Below, one piece after another: positions 36,705 through 48,800 of a stretch of DNA of 64,000 nt (position 1 is its first letter; each line of letters starts with the position of its first letter). A program made the translations under genes and the position numbers. The stretch covers positions 16,375,001 to 16,439,000 of the forward strand of contig CM065389.1 in assembly GCA_033060915.1 (NCBI GenBank), read 5' to 3'. The DNA is from Euryodendron excelsum (taxonomy: Eukaryota; Streptophyta; Magnoliopsida; Ericales; Pentaphylacaceae). The notes beneath the pieces are model-generated. The model worked only from the letters and a program-made list of their open reading frames with translations. It was not told the DNA's origin and searched no databases.

Positions 36705-36875
36705 AATTTTTAAATAGAAAACTCTACTAAAATAATGTGGAAGTAGTATTTTTGAACTATAAATCTAAATAGTGGTTGTTCTAATTTGAAAATAATAAAA
36801 CCACAAATACTCATCTCATTTTGTATGAAATTTTTGTACAAAATTTTTTGTTGGTATGGTATTGTTTATATACCA
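36705..36875 (+). mobile_element. MITE-like element, GGGTAATGCTATA family
   Basis: Diverged copy recognised from AAAATAATGTGGAAGTAGTA and CATTTTGTATGAAATTTTTG in the family order. Confidence 0.4.
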
Positions 36876-38159
36876 GAGGTATGCTAAGCTTGGATTCAAC
36901 TCGCTCAGTAAACAAAAAATTAAGTTTACACATTTTTCATGGGCGATACATTTGGTGTTTGTAAAGTGTAAACCTGGCGTTCATTTGGCATGCAGGTGAG
37001 AATAAGGGGAGTTAAGCCGGGCCATGGGCTGCCGAGTCAAACATTCTTTAAAGGAAGATGATATATGTAGTTTCATTCTTTGAAGGAAAACGATATATGT
37101 AGTAGGAGTTTCATTTTTCAATTTATTTTCTCACTCTTAAATTTCAATGAATGTGATTGAAAAAAGAACAAAAAAGAAAAAAAGACAAGTGAATAGGTCC
37201 ACAAACTTGTGTCCAGAAAAAATAGATTAAGAAATAGGATTACGTCTAGCACATTTTCTTTCTTTGAATAAGTTGCATGCTAGTGGTAATGATTAATACA
37301 AAAAATGGGCAGCTGGCCCCTACAAAACTTTACATGATTAATTTTATGTAAAACTATTTCTTAAATTTTAACTTCAAAAAATCTAAATTAAATCCATCAA
37401 TATCAACAAACTTTGTTATTTAGATCTCTAATAACAAGCTTGATTTTAAGTAAATAAATCCAGTTCTCCTAATTAAGACTTTTAACTTAGTTCATTTGAA
37501 CTATCATTTAGCAATTGAAATATATGACAACTAAATCAAACAATTTCGAATTCCTCTTCGTTTTTTGCTTAAATATTCTCATGAATTGCTCGTGCATACT
37601 CATATGATTTTATCTTGAAACAAAATTCGTCAAAAAAATGATAAATAAGCAATTACATTTTTGATGGTATTATAGTGCATCTATATATATAAAGAGAAAT
37701 GGATTCAATAAGAGCAAGGGTCGATATTAACATTGAAGTGACCTCTAATTGATTTGTTATTAATGTTCTTTTCGATTTTAAGCATATAAAATTTCAGTTA
37801 TTAAAGATGGGCAGGCAAATCGATCATCAACTCTTACACTTTCACAATCTTTGGTAGCCCCCAAAGAAAACTTTTTTGGACCTGCCTCAGGTCGGGCTGG
37901 GCTAGCAGGTGTTGGCCTTCTCCTAAATGGGCCGAACCCACAGCACTTTTAAGGGTATTTAAACTTCCAAATATTACAATTCCTAGGGAAAATTTTTTGG
38001 CCTTGGGGTTCATTTGATGGGCTTATTGCTCAATAAGGACTACTTTGGGCCAAACCCAATTGTCTATGATGAGTCTTGATGCTTGAAGCTAGATGTACTA
38101 TAGGTATAGTGTGGAGCCGGACACACCTCTCATTACTCTTTATTTTTTTTACATTTTTT

Positions 38160-38665
38160 AAGGAGATAATTACAAACTGAGCCTTACTAAATCGTTATAA
38201 ACTCTAAAACGTAATGCGTCGACCTCTTAAATTAGCAATTTATATCAATTAACATCTTCTATTAGCAATATATTAAGAGAATAGATAGAAATTTATCATA
38301 TGATTTGCATATGTTCATAAAAATATAATTTTATACTTAAATTGACATTCTCTTTTTGTGATAATTATTTAATAACTAGAACGCCCTTTGAATTGGCACT
38401 ATATTTACATGTCATTTCAAAAAATATTTTAGTCATTAGACAATTATTAAATAAAGATAGATTGTAAATCTAGATATACAATTATATTTTTGTGAACATT
38501 TGTAAGTCATGTAACAATTTTTCATTTATTTTTCGAACGAATTGTTAATAGAAAGTTTTGACTGATACAAATTGGTAGTTTATTGAGTCAATGTCTCACA
38601 TTTTAAAGTTCAAACAGGTTTAGTGATACTAAGTCATAGTTCAGGTATGTTGTTGTCATTACTCT
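38160..38665. mobile_element. Foldback (long inverted repeat) element
   Basis: The left arm from about 38165 (TAATTACAAACTGAGCC ... CAATTTATATCAATTAACA ... TTCTATTAGCAAT) matches the reverse complement of the right arm from about 38665 backwards (TAATGACAACAACATACC ... CAATTTGTATCAGTCAAAA ... TTCTATTAACAAT). Arms are about 130 bp at perhaps 65-70% identity; no coding region. Confidence 0.6.
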
Positions 38666-38713
38666 TTTTTTGTGTACATTAAAAGGCTAAAGCCCTGGTG
38701 GGAGAAACAATTC

Positions 38714-38976
38714 TAATGGTTAAGTAGTTATGAGTATTCGGTAGTAACCCCTATTAAATGATGATATGTAGTGTATAAATACATAGTAACCTGAATTTAT
38801 GGAGGTAGTGAAAAGACTTTTTAAGAAAATATATCACATGAAAAAATTTGATAGATTTTTTCTTTAAAAATCTCTCAACTACTCCACAAATTCAAATTGT
38901 TGATGTATATATACATCATATGTCATCATTTGATAGGAATCACTACCGAACATTCAAAACTACCAAATCACTTGAC
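38714..38976. mobile_element. Foldback element of near full-length hairpin type
   Basis: The arms run almost to the centre. The left arm (TAATGGTTAAGTAGTT ... TTCGGTAGT ... CTATTAAATGATGA) is mirrored by the right arm (ATCATTTGATAG ... ACTACCGAA ... AACTACCAAATCAC). A related half copy lies at about 43340-43545. Confidence 0.65.
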
Positions 38977-39633
38977 TATTTTTCATAAAAAATTGTGAGT
39001 CGAATTCATAATCTCATAACATGAGTGGGGACGATTACCATTGAGTTAACCCCTCTCCCCACCTCTCATTACTCTTATGGTGCCTCTGTTTTATATGAAA
39101 ATATTTGTATCAGGACCCTGCCAAATTTCTCATATGGGACCATTTGGTGTCCAACATACCAAAATTAGGTGTGAAGACTACCCCGGACACTACCTTTTTG
39201 ACTTTGGGGTCAGTTTGAATCGAAAGGAATTCACTCGTTTTCGTTTGCTTTCCTTATGTGAACCATCTTTTTGGATCAAATCTTCTCATTGTCAATTAAA
39301 CCTTTCCATAATTCAATCAGGTACAAAGTAGCTTACAACAAATCCAACCAATATTACTCGATCAGCCAAAAAGGAGAAACAAAAAATGCAAAGTGACATA
39401 CAGCACTATCCTAGAATTAGATGTATAAAAGTTTCTTGTAAACCGGACAACAGGTATCTCATGATCTCTAACAATGTCCACGTGTAGCAAATCCTATAAG
39501 GCTATAACCATACTTAGGGAAATCTTTTCTCGAATTAGACCAAAAAACTTAACTGAAATTAAAGCTATGATAGCTTTTCATGCTTCCCCAAATGCATAAC
39601 GATACCTACGTTGTTGCGGGTTATGGTTGAATA

Positions 39634-39969
39634 CTAAGTGATGGTGGGGGAATTAAATTGGTTAGCGCCATCTTCAACCGGAAAGATTTTCGTCTTGTTC
39701 TTGCAAGCGTCCATTTTAGGCATGGCCAATACAGAGTAAAAGGATGGCCTGGTGGTGGGATGGAACCAAGAAGCAATGGCTTGGACTGTGCACTCAAACA
39801 TCATCTGCTTTACAAGCCTCCTCTTTGGTGGAATCAAGCTTCCTGCAGTGCTCTTGGGTTTGAACCTTGGCTCACTGTTGGCTCGAACTGCTCCCTCAAG
39901 TGGGTTCACTGCAATTGCTTCTGCGGCAGCCTGAGCTCGGACCATTTCTTCATCTGGGTTCACACCCAT
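39634..39969 (-). CDS. Small protein with LIPPKRRLVKQMM motif (LVK-x-MM family, copy A)
   Basis: Single-exon frame of 111 residues starting at the ATG at 39969. Residues ~1-40 are acidic/Ala-rich (MGVNPDEEMVRAQAAAEAIA). The motif GSLIPPKRRLVKQMMFE follows at about 43-59, then a tail rich in Pro, Lys and Asn. No signal peptide or membrane helix is obvious. The motif is shared with two other small genes in this window (51850 and 63688), which argues that this is a real gene family. Basic residues next to hydrophobic and Met pairs suggest an interaction or membrane-association segment, but that is inference. I do not recognise a named family and assign no function. Confidence 0.65.
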   Translation of the reverse strand: MGVNPDEEMVRAQAAAEAIAVNPLEGAVRANSEPRFKPKSTAGSLIPPKRRLVKQMMFECTVQAIASWFHPTTRPSFYSVLAMPKMDACKNKTKIFPVEDGANQFNSPTIT

Positions 39970-40644
39970 CTCTTTTGCTATATCTCTCTGAGATTGTGCA
40001 ATGTGCGAAGTCTAGAGATTGGGGGATATATGAAGAAAAAACTGAGGACTCAAAGCGCAGGAAGCCCTGTTGGGAAGCGTCTGGTGGGCCAATATCAAGA
40101 CTTGCACAACCTGAGGGCGAGAAAAGCTAAAAAGCATCGTCAAACTCGTTTGGAGGATGCTGGTTTATCTTTGTCATTGACTCAATTGTCCCCATTTCTT
40201 CCTACCTAGCACTGACTAGGATTGTGAGCCCAACCCCTTAGATTGTATAATCCAAGGTCTCATGATCTTCCTAGCAATTTGGGCTGGGTATATTCTGGTG
40301 GGGCCTATCTGTCTTTCTTTCACACGCAATAGAAATATTATTGTTAGTGGCACATCACATCTGATCTATTTTTTTTATTTTTTATTCAGCTATAACTCAC
40401 TTATCTGGATTAATTTCTTTTTTGAGTTTGATAAAAACAAAGTCATTCTAAGGCTAAGATATTTACAAAGATTTAATTTCTTGCGATCAACTTTTATACT
40501 TAACAAAAGTTGAATTCTTAACCTTCCCATAAGAGACCCTTTGCTTTCTCATTATCTGGACAATACCATATGAGTCTATGACCATCTCTCTCCCCCTCAC
40601 TCTCCAAATGGTCAAGTAGTGTGCTTTCCTTTCTCATCATCTAG

Positions 40645-40678
<34 letters not shown>

Positions 40679-42939
40679 AATGGTAGTGGATCAAGATGGA
40701 GAGAAGATTAGCACCTCCATCTTCTCATTTATCTAAAAAATTAATCTTCATCTCCGCTTTCATACTTATACAGATATTTTATTAGAGATCCATCCTAGCC
40801 TCATAAATACAAATCTCCGTCCACCCCCGCCTCCAGCCGACACCTACCAAGTCTAATATTTAAAAAAAAAAAACTCAAAAACAAATATAAAATTAAATAA
40901 AAGAGTAAAAACATACAATTAACAAATTTATATTTTAAGATTTTATTATTTATAGCTAAGCTCTTATTTTTTATTTTAAAATTTATAGTTAAATCTCCTT
41001 TTTTTAGTTTTAATATTTATAATTGAGCCCTATATAATTACTAATTACACTAATGTCTAACGGGTATGGCGGGATGGAGAGAGACAAGGTGGAAGACAAC
41101 TTAAATCTATCCCTTCCTCCATCTCCGCTTCCATTTCCATTTTGAATCATCTATACTCTACATACGGGGCGAGTTTAGCTAGATCTCCATCACCCGGTCT
41201 ATTGCCATCTCTCTCTCTCTCTGTCTCTATCTCTCTCTCTCTTAAATGTTGCATGCAGCTTGAAAAAAAATATATAACCTGTGTACTTGGATACTAGTTG
41301 AGAAACCTAAATTCCAAATTACTCGAATTTGCTTAAAACCAAATGAGATTACAAAGGACTAATTTTTATTTCAATTATTATCCTAATTAACAATTGAATG
41401 CGAACAATAATAAAATCAATCATAAAAAGAGACGGGTTTTTAACTAGCAAACTTCAACTGGAAAAAAGCACGCGATTTAGTCCAACAACCACTATTAAAA
41501 ACAATTTCACACTTGCAATCCAACCACATTGCCTCTTTTTTGAGCCTCCAAGTGTCAAATTCTAGAATTTATGTGTGTGCCTCTTTTCGTATTGATCGAC
41601 TCACCATGATCTCGTAGACATGATTTTTATGTAGTTGTTTGAGTATTGAAATTCACGAAACCTCTTAAATTTATTACGAATCATATTATATTCACCAACG
41701 AATCAGGCCTTTGTTTTTTTTAATGCTCATCCTTTAATTCTTTAGTGATGATATGCAACCTTAGAGATTCAAACACCAATTGATCAACAATGCAGAAATT
41801 ATATCTAGAATCTGATAGTGATCTAAATGAATCCTTCAACCATTAAAGTTTCTCTCTTGGATAGGTCACCTATCTTTTACCTTATATTGTTTCACAATAG
41901 ATAGTGGGAGGATTGTGCAAGTCAATAGATTTCTAAAATTGCAATAAGTCTCTTCATATACAAACCCAATTGTAACAGGAAAATACAGTTAGATCGTGTC
42001 AACTCCTTGTTTGCTCAAGCAAGCTATTCATCAAGCGAAGGCTTTAGAATCTCATACTGTTGTTGCAGCTTGTTCTTTGCTAATGCAGCTTGTTCTTTGC
42101 TGAAGCCAACCTCAATTCATTTATCGAGCAATGTTCTTTGATTCTTTGTAGACGATCCATCCTTCTCGTCAGATTGAGTGATCCTAGCATTCGCTCCAAC
42201 CATCTTATTATGCTAGCGGATTTCATTTCCTTGGCCCACCTTAAGTCAAATACAACCTATAACTTTAAATATAACTCAAAAGTGATTATCAGGAAATTTG
42301 CCAACAAACTCAAATTACTAGCACAGTTTTCAAACTACTCACATCAGATGGGGACCAAGGTGGGACCAAGGTGGAGGTTTCACACATTTGATGGAAAAAG
42401 ACATTTTATCTTCATTGGCAGCTGGTTTGGAACATTATAACGGTGGGAAGTTAAAAGAAAAATTATCATCATGTTTTGCGAGTTGCAAGGAAAGCAAAAA
42501 AAAAAGAGGGAAATACAAGAAAGGCAACAAGAGCAAAGATTAAAAAGTAAGAAAAAGGGAAATGCACAAAAAGTTGGGCATTTGAAAAGGAAGGAAAATT
42601 GTTAACAAATGAAAAAAAAAATGGTGATGGATTGAAGGTGTATCTTCATTGATCATTACATGTCTTGATCATAAATGTTTTGAGGTATTATTCTTTTTTT
42701 GTTATTTCACAAAATTGACTTTTTGATGTTTTAATTTGGAGATATAAATTGATGAAAATACATCTATGATAGAATTTTCGTTAACTCTAACGGTTTTCAT
42801 GCATTTTGCACATAAGTTTAAATCATAAAGAGTTATATGTTTACTTTTAAATCAAAAGGGGGATCATCTGATTTTGGATCAAACCACAATGAGATAAAAT
42901 GTAATTACTCTTATTTTTTATTTGAATAAATTTTACAAA

Positions 42940-43130
42940 AGAAAATATTATTCTTATAGAGAATTTATACATTAATATCCACTAGAATGATATGGGTGTG
43001 ACAATAACAGTTTTGTTATTAAAAATTATTATGATGGTTGTTTTGTTTAAAGTGAAAAACTCTTATTCAGCACAAAATTCTGGATAAAAATTTTGTATGA
43101 ATTTATTGCTTGTATAGCATTGCCCTTTTA
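42940..43130 (+). mobile_element. MITE-like element, GGGTAATGCTATA family
   Basis: Good copy: CACTAGAATGATATG, TTGTTATTAAAAATTATTAT, AAATTTTGTATGAATTT-like sequence and the terminus TTGTATAGCATTGCCC, the inverse of the family's left end. Confidence 0.65.
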
Positions 43131-43144
43131 TAAATAGGAGTAAT

Positions 43145-43290
43145 TCCACGGATTATAGTAGAAATCTAATTGCAGATATAAAATGGATTAACTGCACTTT
43201 TTATTGTTTTGTTTTAAAGTAAATAGTTCGCATTCAATCATATTATTCTGGTGATCAATTATGTATAAGTTTTTTATTTGCTAATTGTAA
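43145..43290 (+). mobile_element. MITE-like element, GGGTAATGCTATA family
   Basis: Adjacent diverged copy in the same orientation: TTTTATTGTTTTGTTTTAAA and CATATTATTCTGGTGATC in family order. Confidence 0.5.
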
Positions 43291-43339
43291 CTAAAGTAGT
43301 TTTGAGATCACTAAGAACTCACGCGGAAACAAATGGTGC

Positions 43340-43545
43340 CTTTAAGACCTGAAAATAGTTTAGTTGTTAGGTAGTACATGCTCAATACTCATCTCTATTA
43401 AACTGTGACATGTAATATATTTTTATTATATCAACAATATGAATTTGTTATTAATAGAGAGACTTCTAATAAAGTAAATAACACATGAAAAAATTTGATA
43501 GGCGTGATTATCGAAGAATTTCGTACTATTTGACTATTATACTTT
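43340..43545 (+). repeat. Half copy of the foldback element at 38714
   Basis: Shares TAGTTGTTAGGTAGTA, ACTCATCTCTATTAAA and the near-identical AACACATGAAAAAATTTGAT with the left arm and centre of 38714-38976. The right arm is lost or truncated. Confidence 0.55.
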
Positions 43546-43801
43546 TTCTCCATTAAATGAGAGTATATGCACAAAATTTAAATTACGTCATAGATTTGTC
43601 AAGAGAAAGTAAAACAAAATAGAAAAGACAGGTAAAGAAAAAAGTCAAAGAAGGTTTTCGTTTTTGTATTATTTGGTTGGACTAGTAAATGAAAAGAAAA
43701 ATGAATAGGTATCTATCAAAAAAAATCTATTTTTCATTTTGGTCATCCATAAAAATGAATTTGTATAACTAATTTCATTTACATTCCACTTTCTTTTCTT
43801 T

Positions 43802-44193
43802 AACAAATCTAATGTCCTAAAGTCTTTTCACTAAAATAATAATTTTTAGCTTAGGGTTTAGAAAATGTGTGGATTCGCTTTATATATATATATATATATG
43901 GGTATATATATTATATGGGTAATCCTATACAAATAAAAAAAAAATTCACACAAAATTTCTTACCAGAATAATATTTGAATAAAAGTCATTTATTTTAAAA
44001 CAAAACACCCATCATAATGACTTTTAATTACAATAATATTATATCTTTCTAGTGGAGTTTTTTGTATAGATTTTCTAAAAGATAAGTATTTTCCATATTC
44101 TATTATGGCAGCTTCTTTTTTAAATCTAATATCCATAAGTCTTTTCACTACAATAATAATTTTTAGCTTAGGGTTTAGAAAATGTGGATTCGC

Positions 44194-44200
<7 letters not shown>
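43802..44200. repeat. Duplicated ~75-bp block flanking a MITE-like copy
   Basis: AATAATTTTTAGCTTAGGG and the following GTTTAGAAAATGTG...GGATTCGCTTTAT occur at about 43838 and 44155. The first copy runs into (AT)n and the second into (ATT)n. A MITE-like element lies between them. Confidence 0.8.
43915..44085 (-). mobile_element. MITE-like element, GGGTAATGCTATA family, inverted
   Basis: Starts GGGTAATCCTATACAAAT and carries the family core in reverse orientation (AAAACACCCATCATAATGAC). This copy shows the terminal repeat most clearly. Confidence 0.65.

Positions 44201-44244
<44 letters not shown>
44196..44244. repeat. (ATT)n microsatellite
   Basis: About 16 consecutive ATT units. The poly-Asn frame overlapping it on the minus strand is an artefact. 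Confidence 0.95.
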
Positions 44245-45096
44245 GTTATGACTTTGCATGTTCATGCTAGCTAAATTTTTCTAACGCTCTGCGGAGCCCA
44301 ATGGAGAAGGCCTATTTATGATTTTTCTTGCTAAATTTGTGGCGACAAATTGCTAGAAAGGTCAATTCAACCAATACCAATCAACCCACCTAAGGAGAGA
44401 CAAAACAATGCACAAGAAAGCCAGCAGTACTAATCCAACTCTGTGGTGTCAACATAGATCAATATTAACTTTTTAATGCCATACGAAGCATCTCGTCTTC
44501 CACGGTCCCGACTATGTGACTTATGGCATTTTCAATTACTTCTTTTCCAAAAGGAAAACAAACAAAAAAGTTAGAGCCTAAGATTGCTGATTGAACTATT
44601 AATGAAAAATTAAAAAGTGCAAATCTACATACTTCGGAGCGGATGCTTACTTTTCTTTTCAATTTTTTTTTTACTGAGTCCAACAATAATGGCCACACAA
44701 ACGGAGTAATCCCCCTCCATGCCCATGACCCTTAGACGAGAATGAAGTCAGGATTCGGTTCTAGATCTTTGATACAATTTATTAGTAGATATTATCAGGT
44801 AAATTAACAGGGTCTTCGGTCCATCAATTGTCCATTTTCTAAGGTCAGATTTTTAATGGCTTGTTGACCATGCTAATTTTCTAATTTACTATATAGGATT
44901 TTCCAAGAAAATATAGTTTAATGTTTATAATTCAACTAAACCTCGGAGCTAGATAGAGCTTTATTTTAGAATTTCAATTTCATTCCCCTTTTCTAAGAAA
45001 AACTTGTACCCTTAACACTGCCCAGTTGGTCATAACCAGTTGAACTAACATTCATATTAGAGTTCGTTATCTTGTTAGTTACTGTTAATATATATA

Positions 45097-45795
45097 CACT
45101 ACTAGGAAATAGTCTTTTTGCGACGAAGTATTTGCAACGGGCCTTTTGCAGTCGCAAAAGGCTGTTATTCTCTACCGACAGGAATAATTTTTTTTGCGAC
45201 GGCAGATGAAGCTGTCGCTAAAAGTAAAGGAAAACAGCACCGTTTCGTGTATGTAAATACGTAGCATCCTTTTTGCGACGGTTACTAGCGACGGCTGAGT
45301 CCCGACTCAAATAATCCCTTATACGCTGTCGTTTGGCTAAGAAAATAATTTGAGATTTTATTGAAACGGCGTTTTATTTAGTTGCCTAAACGACGTCGTT
45401 TCAGTTACCAAAATTGATTTACCCGCTTCCCCATTTCACGTAATTTTCCCTCTCTCGGCCCCAAATTAACTTGGGCGCCCTCTCGCTCGATCCACCTCAC
45501 TCTTCATCGCCACTGTCTGCTGCCACCTCCACCTACTGCCGCCTCTTGCCGTCGGTTCGACCCAACGCCAGCCACCAGTAAGTAAGCTCCTTCCCTGTCT
45601 CTCTCTCTGCCTCTTCGTCTCTCTGTCTCTTCGTTCGTCTCTCGCTCTAGATCTCTCGATCTCTTTTCAACCATATTCTTGAGTAATCATGGTTCGATCT
45701 ACTACCTAGTAAGCCCTTGTGCTTCGTTTGTTGCTGCGAATATGTGAAAAATTGAAGTGCTAATGTTTGATATGATATACTGGCTTGGGTGAGTT

Positions 45796-45828
<33 letters not shown>

Positions 45829-48800
45829 GTAGAACGTTTCAAAAGTACAATTATGTATGACTATTGGGTCTAAAATAGGACAGAACATCAGATTCAAGGC
45901 TCGCTGTGTGTGGTTTTTGTTTTTTTTTTGTCTACTCCATTGTCTTGACAAGCGAACAAAGTGATACAGTACTCAGGTTGATTGCTGAGGATATGCAGAA
46001 AATGGAGATAAACAAGATGATTCTTAGAGGTTGCACTTTATGAGACCCAAGAGATAGAAGGTGTTTTGTCAAAAATGTCTAATGGAGCTCAGCTAATTGG
46101 TCTAGTTGGGGGCCTTGAGTCCCATAATTGTCTATTGAGGCTGGGTGTATTCTTCTCATGACAAGTTTTCAAAGTTTTCAAAGCTACTTGTACAGACATC
46201 ATAGTTTTCTTGAACTTCCTAACAAAACACTTTGGTGAATGAAGTCTAAAAGAAGAAATTAATCTTATCAGAAATTTTTTTCAGGAAACTATGTTTAATT
46301 GAAATAAATGGAGATTAAGGAAAGAGTTATAGAAAAATGTAGGTCAGAAGTATCTTGGTGGTTTTTTTATATGGTCATGTGCTCTAATTTTATGACTTTA
46401 CACTTTGCGATAATTGTGTTGTCCACCATGATGTATAAGAAATGTCACAAATTGCCCTCAATTGAATATGCCACCTGATCCATACATTTTAGCACTTGTT
46501 CAGGGCCATTTTAGTGGAATAAATCATGAAGATGGAAAGAAGACTTTTCAGATGACGACATGTGGAACTATTCATGCAAATGAGTTTGCATCTGAAATGT
46601 GGTTGAGGTTCTATTCTTCAAATTTATGGGTCACGAATATAAATGGGAGAACCAAAATATGTGATTATGAGGGCATTTTTACAAGTTAATATTTACTGGT
46701 GTAAGTAGTTGCAAATATTGGAGTAGTTTTGTGCATGCCAGATCATTGTTTGTTATCTTATTCATTTTTCAGTCTAAAGTTGGTTTTCCTTATTTTGGCT
46801 ACTACATTGATTCTATTTATCTCCATTTTGTGTGGATAAAACTAATCTTGAACAATTTTCTCTTTTAAAGTTCTAAAGCTCTGTGTTGCTCAAGAAGGAA
46901 TTGAGTGGTAGCCATGTCATGAAGATGACTATTTAGGGTCTTACAAATGCTATCTTCCCTATTCCTGATTTAGGAAGGTAATTTTCCTTTTTCTCCGAGT
47001 TAGAAAAATAGTTCATAGGTTGAACTTTTAGCTTTGGATTTGTTAGGTTCTTACAATATTAGCATACCAAAGTTTAAGCCAACATGTTTTCTCAATGTAC
47101 AAAAAAAGGACCTACTAAGAGACATAGAAAGTACAATAAAGAAAATGTTAGGTTGTTGGAAGTATTTCCTACCCTGCTTTGAGTCTTTCTTTGCTTCTAG
47201 TAATCTGATTTTAAGAAATGGTAATGAAATTTAAGGACATAAGGATCGTACCTAGTGTTGGTCCCCAGTACTCATTCACAATGTGAATTTGTTAAATTGT
47301 CTCAGGTTCAGTTAAACACAAGAGACCAATGGAGGTGGGGCATGCTGTGAAAGCTGCAAGAACTAAAACAGCTAGGCAGTTAGGGCCCTGATGATGTCTT
47401 AAGTTCTTACATTCCCTTGTGTATAACAAAGATAATGTTGGCAGTGAGCACCACGTGAAATTCTCCAATTTTTTGCATTTGGAAGTCCATAAGTTGTTTT
47501 TTCATCATCTTTTCAATTAACTAAATTATCTAACTCCATTAAATTTGGCAATTGTTTTTTTTCAGGTGTCATGTTAACCATTTAATTTTGTGCTCTTCTT
47601 TCGCTGCATAAGCAATTAGCATAAATCATGCAAGATTTCGTCCTTCTTTTTTATTCTGATCAGCTCGAGAAAACAAAGAAAAAAGAAGCTGCATTTATTG
47701 TAACTTTTGCAAAACGGGAGCAACAAATAGCAGAATTGAAGGTGAGAAGTCTAGCTTTGCCTGCTAATTTCTATTGTGTTATGCATCGAAGATTTAATTT
47801 AATTAAGTGTTGTAGGGTTCTAGCAACTTAGTTGAATTTTCTGAAGGGTGTATATACTTTTAGTTATTTTTTCTGAGCCGTTTGGGTATTAAAATCCCGA
47901 AATAACCTCGGGAGTCCATCAAACTTGACACGTAGGAAGGTTTAGGCACGAGTGATGTGTGGGAATAAACGGCACGGTCGCCGGATTCTTGGGGTGAGAG
48001 TTGTCAAGTTTTTTTACTTAACCTTTAAAAAGAAAACATTGTTTTCCAAGCCGTTTGGTTACTAAAATCTCGAAACAGTCTCGGAAGTCCATCATACTTG
48101 ACACGTAAGAAGGTTTAGGCACGAGTGACGTGTGGAAATAAACGGCACGGCCCTCAGACTTTTGGGTTGAGAGTTGTCATGTTTTTTCACTTAACCTTTA
48201 AAAAAAACATTTTTTTTTAGCCATTTAGGTACTAAAATGCCGAAACAGCTTCGAGAGTTCGTCAAACTTGACACATAGGAAGGTTTAGACATGAGTGATG
48301 TGTGAGAACAAATGGCACGGTTGTCGGACTCCCGAGGTGAGAGTTGTCACATTTTTTTTACTTAACCTTTAAAAAAAATTTGTTTTTCCAACCGTTTTGG
48401 TACTAAAATCTTGAAACGGCCTTGGGAGTTCATCAAACTTGACACGTAGGAAGGTTTAAGCACGAGTGACGTGTGGGAACAAACGACACCATCGCCGAAC
48501 TCCCGAGTTGAGAGTTTTCATATTTTTTCACTTAACCTTTAAAACAAAACATTTTTTCTGAGTCATTTGAATACTAAAATTCCAAAACAGTTTTGGGAGT
48601 CCGTCAAACTTAACACGTATGAAAATTTAGGCATAAGTGACGTGTAGAAATAAAAGGCATGGTCGCTGGACTCCTGGGGTGAGAGTTGTCATGTTTTTTC
48701 ACTTAACTTTTTAAGAAAAATAATGTCTTCCAAGCCGTTTGAATACTAGAATCCTAAATTTTTCTTTCAATAATCCTATTTATTTATATGCATATTTATT

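Larger units (their letters stand above)
36333..39633. other. Gene-free region with MITE-like and foldback elements
   Basis: Contains a MITE-like copy (36705-36875), two foldback elements (38160-38665 and 38714-38976) and otherwise AT-rich sequence. The short frames at 36464 and 39077 lack any recognisable family signature. Confidence 0.45.
39970..45093. other. Gene-free region, repeat-rich
   Basis: Contains (CT)n microsatellites at 40650-40677 and 41209-41242. The latter follows a segment ending CCCGGTCTATTGCCATC, resembling the reverse terminus of the GGGATGGCAA element family. Three MITE-like copies lie between 42940 and 44085, with a foldback half copy (43340-43545), a duplicated 75-bp block and an (ATT)n tract. 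Open frames at 42090 and 44465 are unsupported. Confidence 0.45.

Noticed and set aside
39658..40209. 183-residue plus-strand frame
   Set aside because: Mostly antisense to LVK-x-MM copy A; no family signature of its own.
43990..44265. Minus-strand poly-asparagine protein
   Set aside because: Translation of the (ATT)n microsatellite plus MITE-like sequence.
46462..46689. 75-residue frame inside the CACTA element
   Set aside because: Has some protein-like composition but no known domain or splice support; kept only as part of the CACTA cargo question.
47873..48760. Regularly spaced repeats that could suggest a CRISPR-like array
   Set aside because: Units are contiguous 171-bp tandem copies without unique spacers, and the context is a plant transposon.
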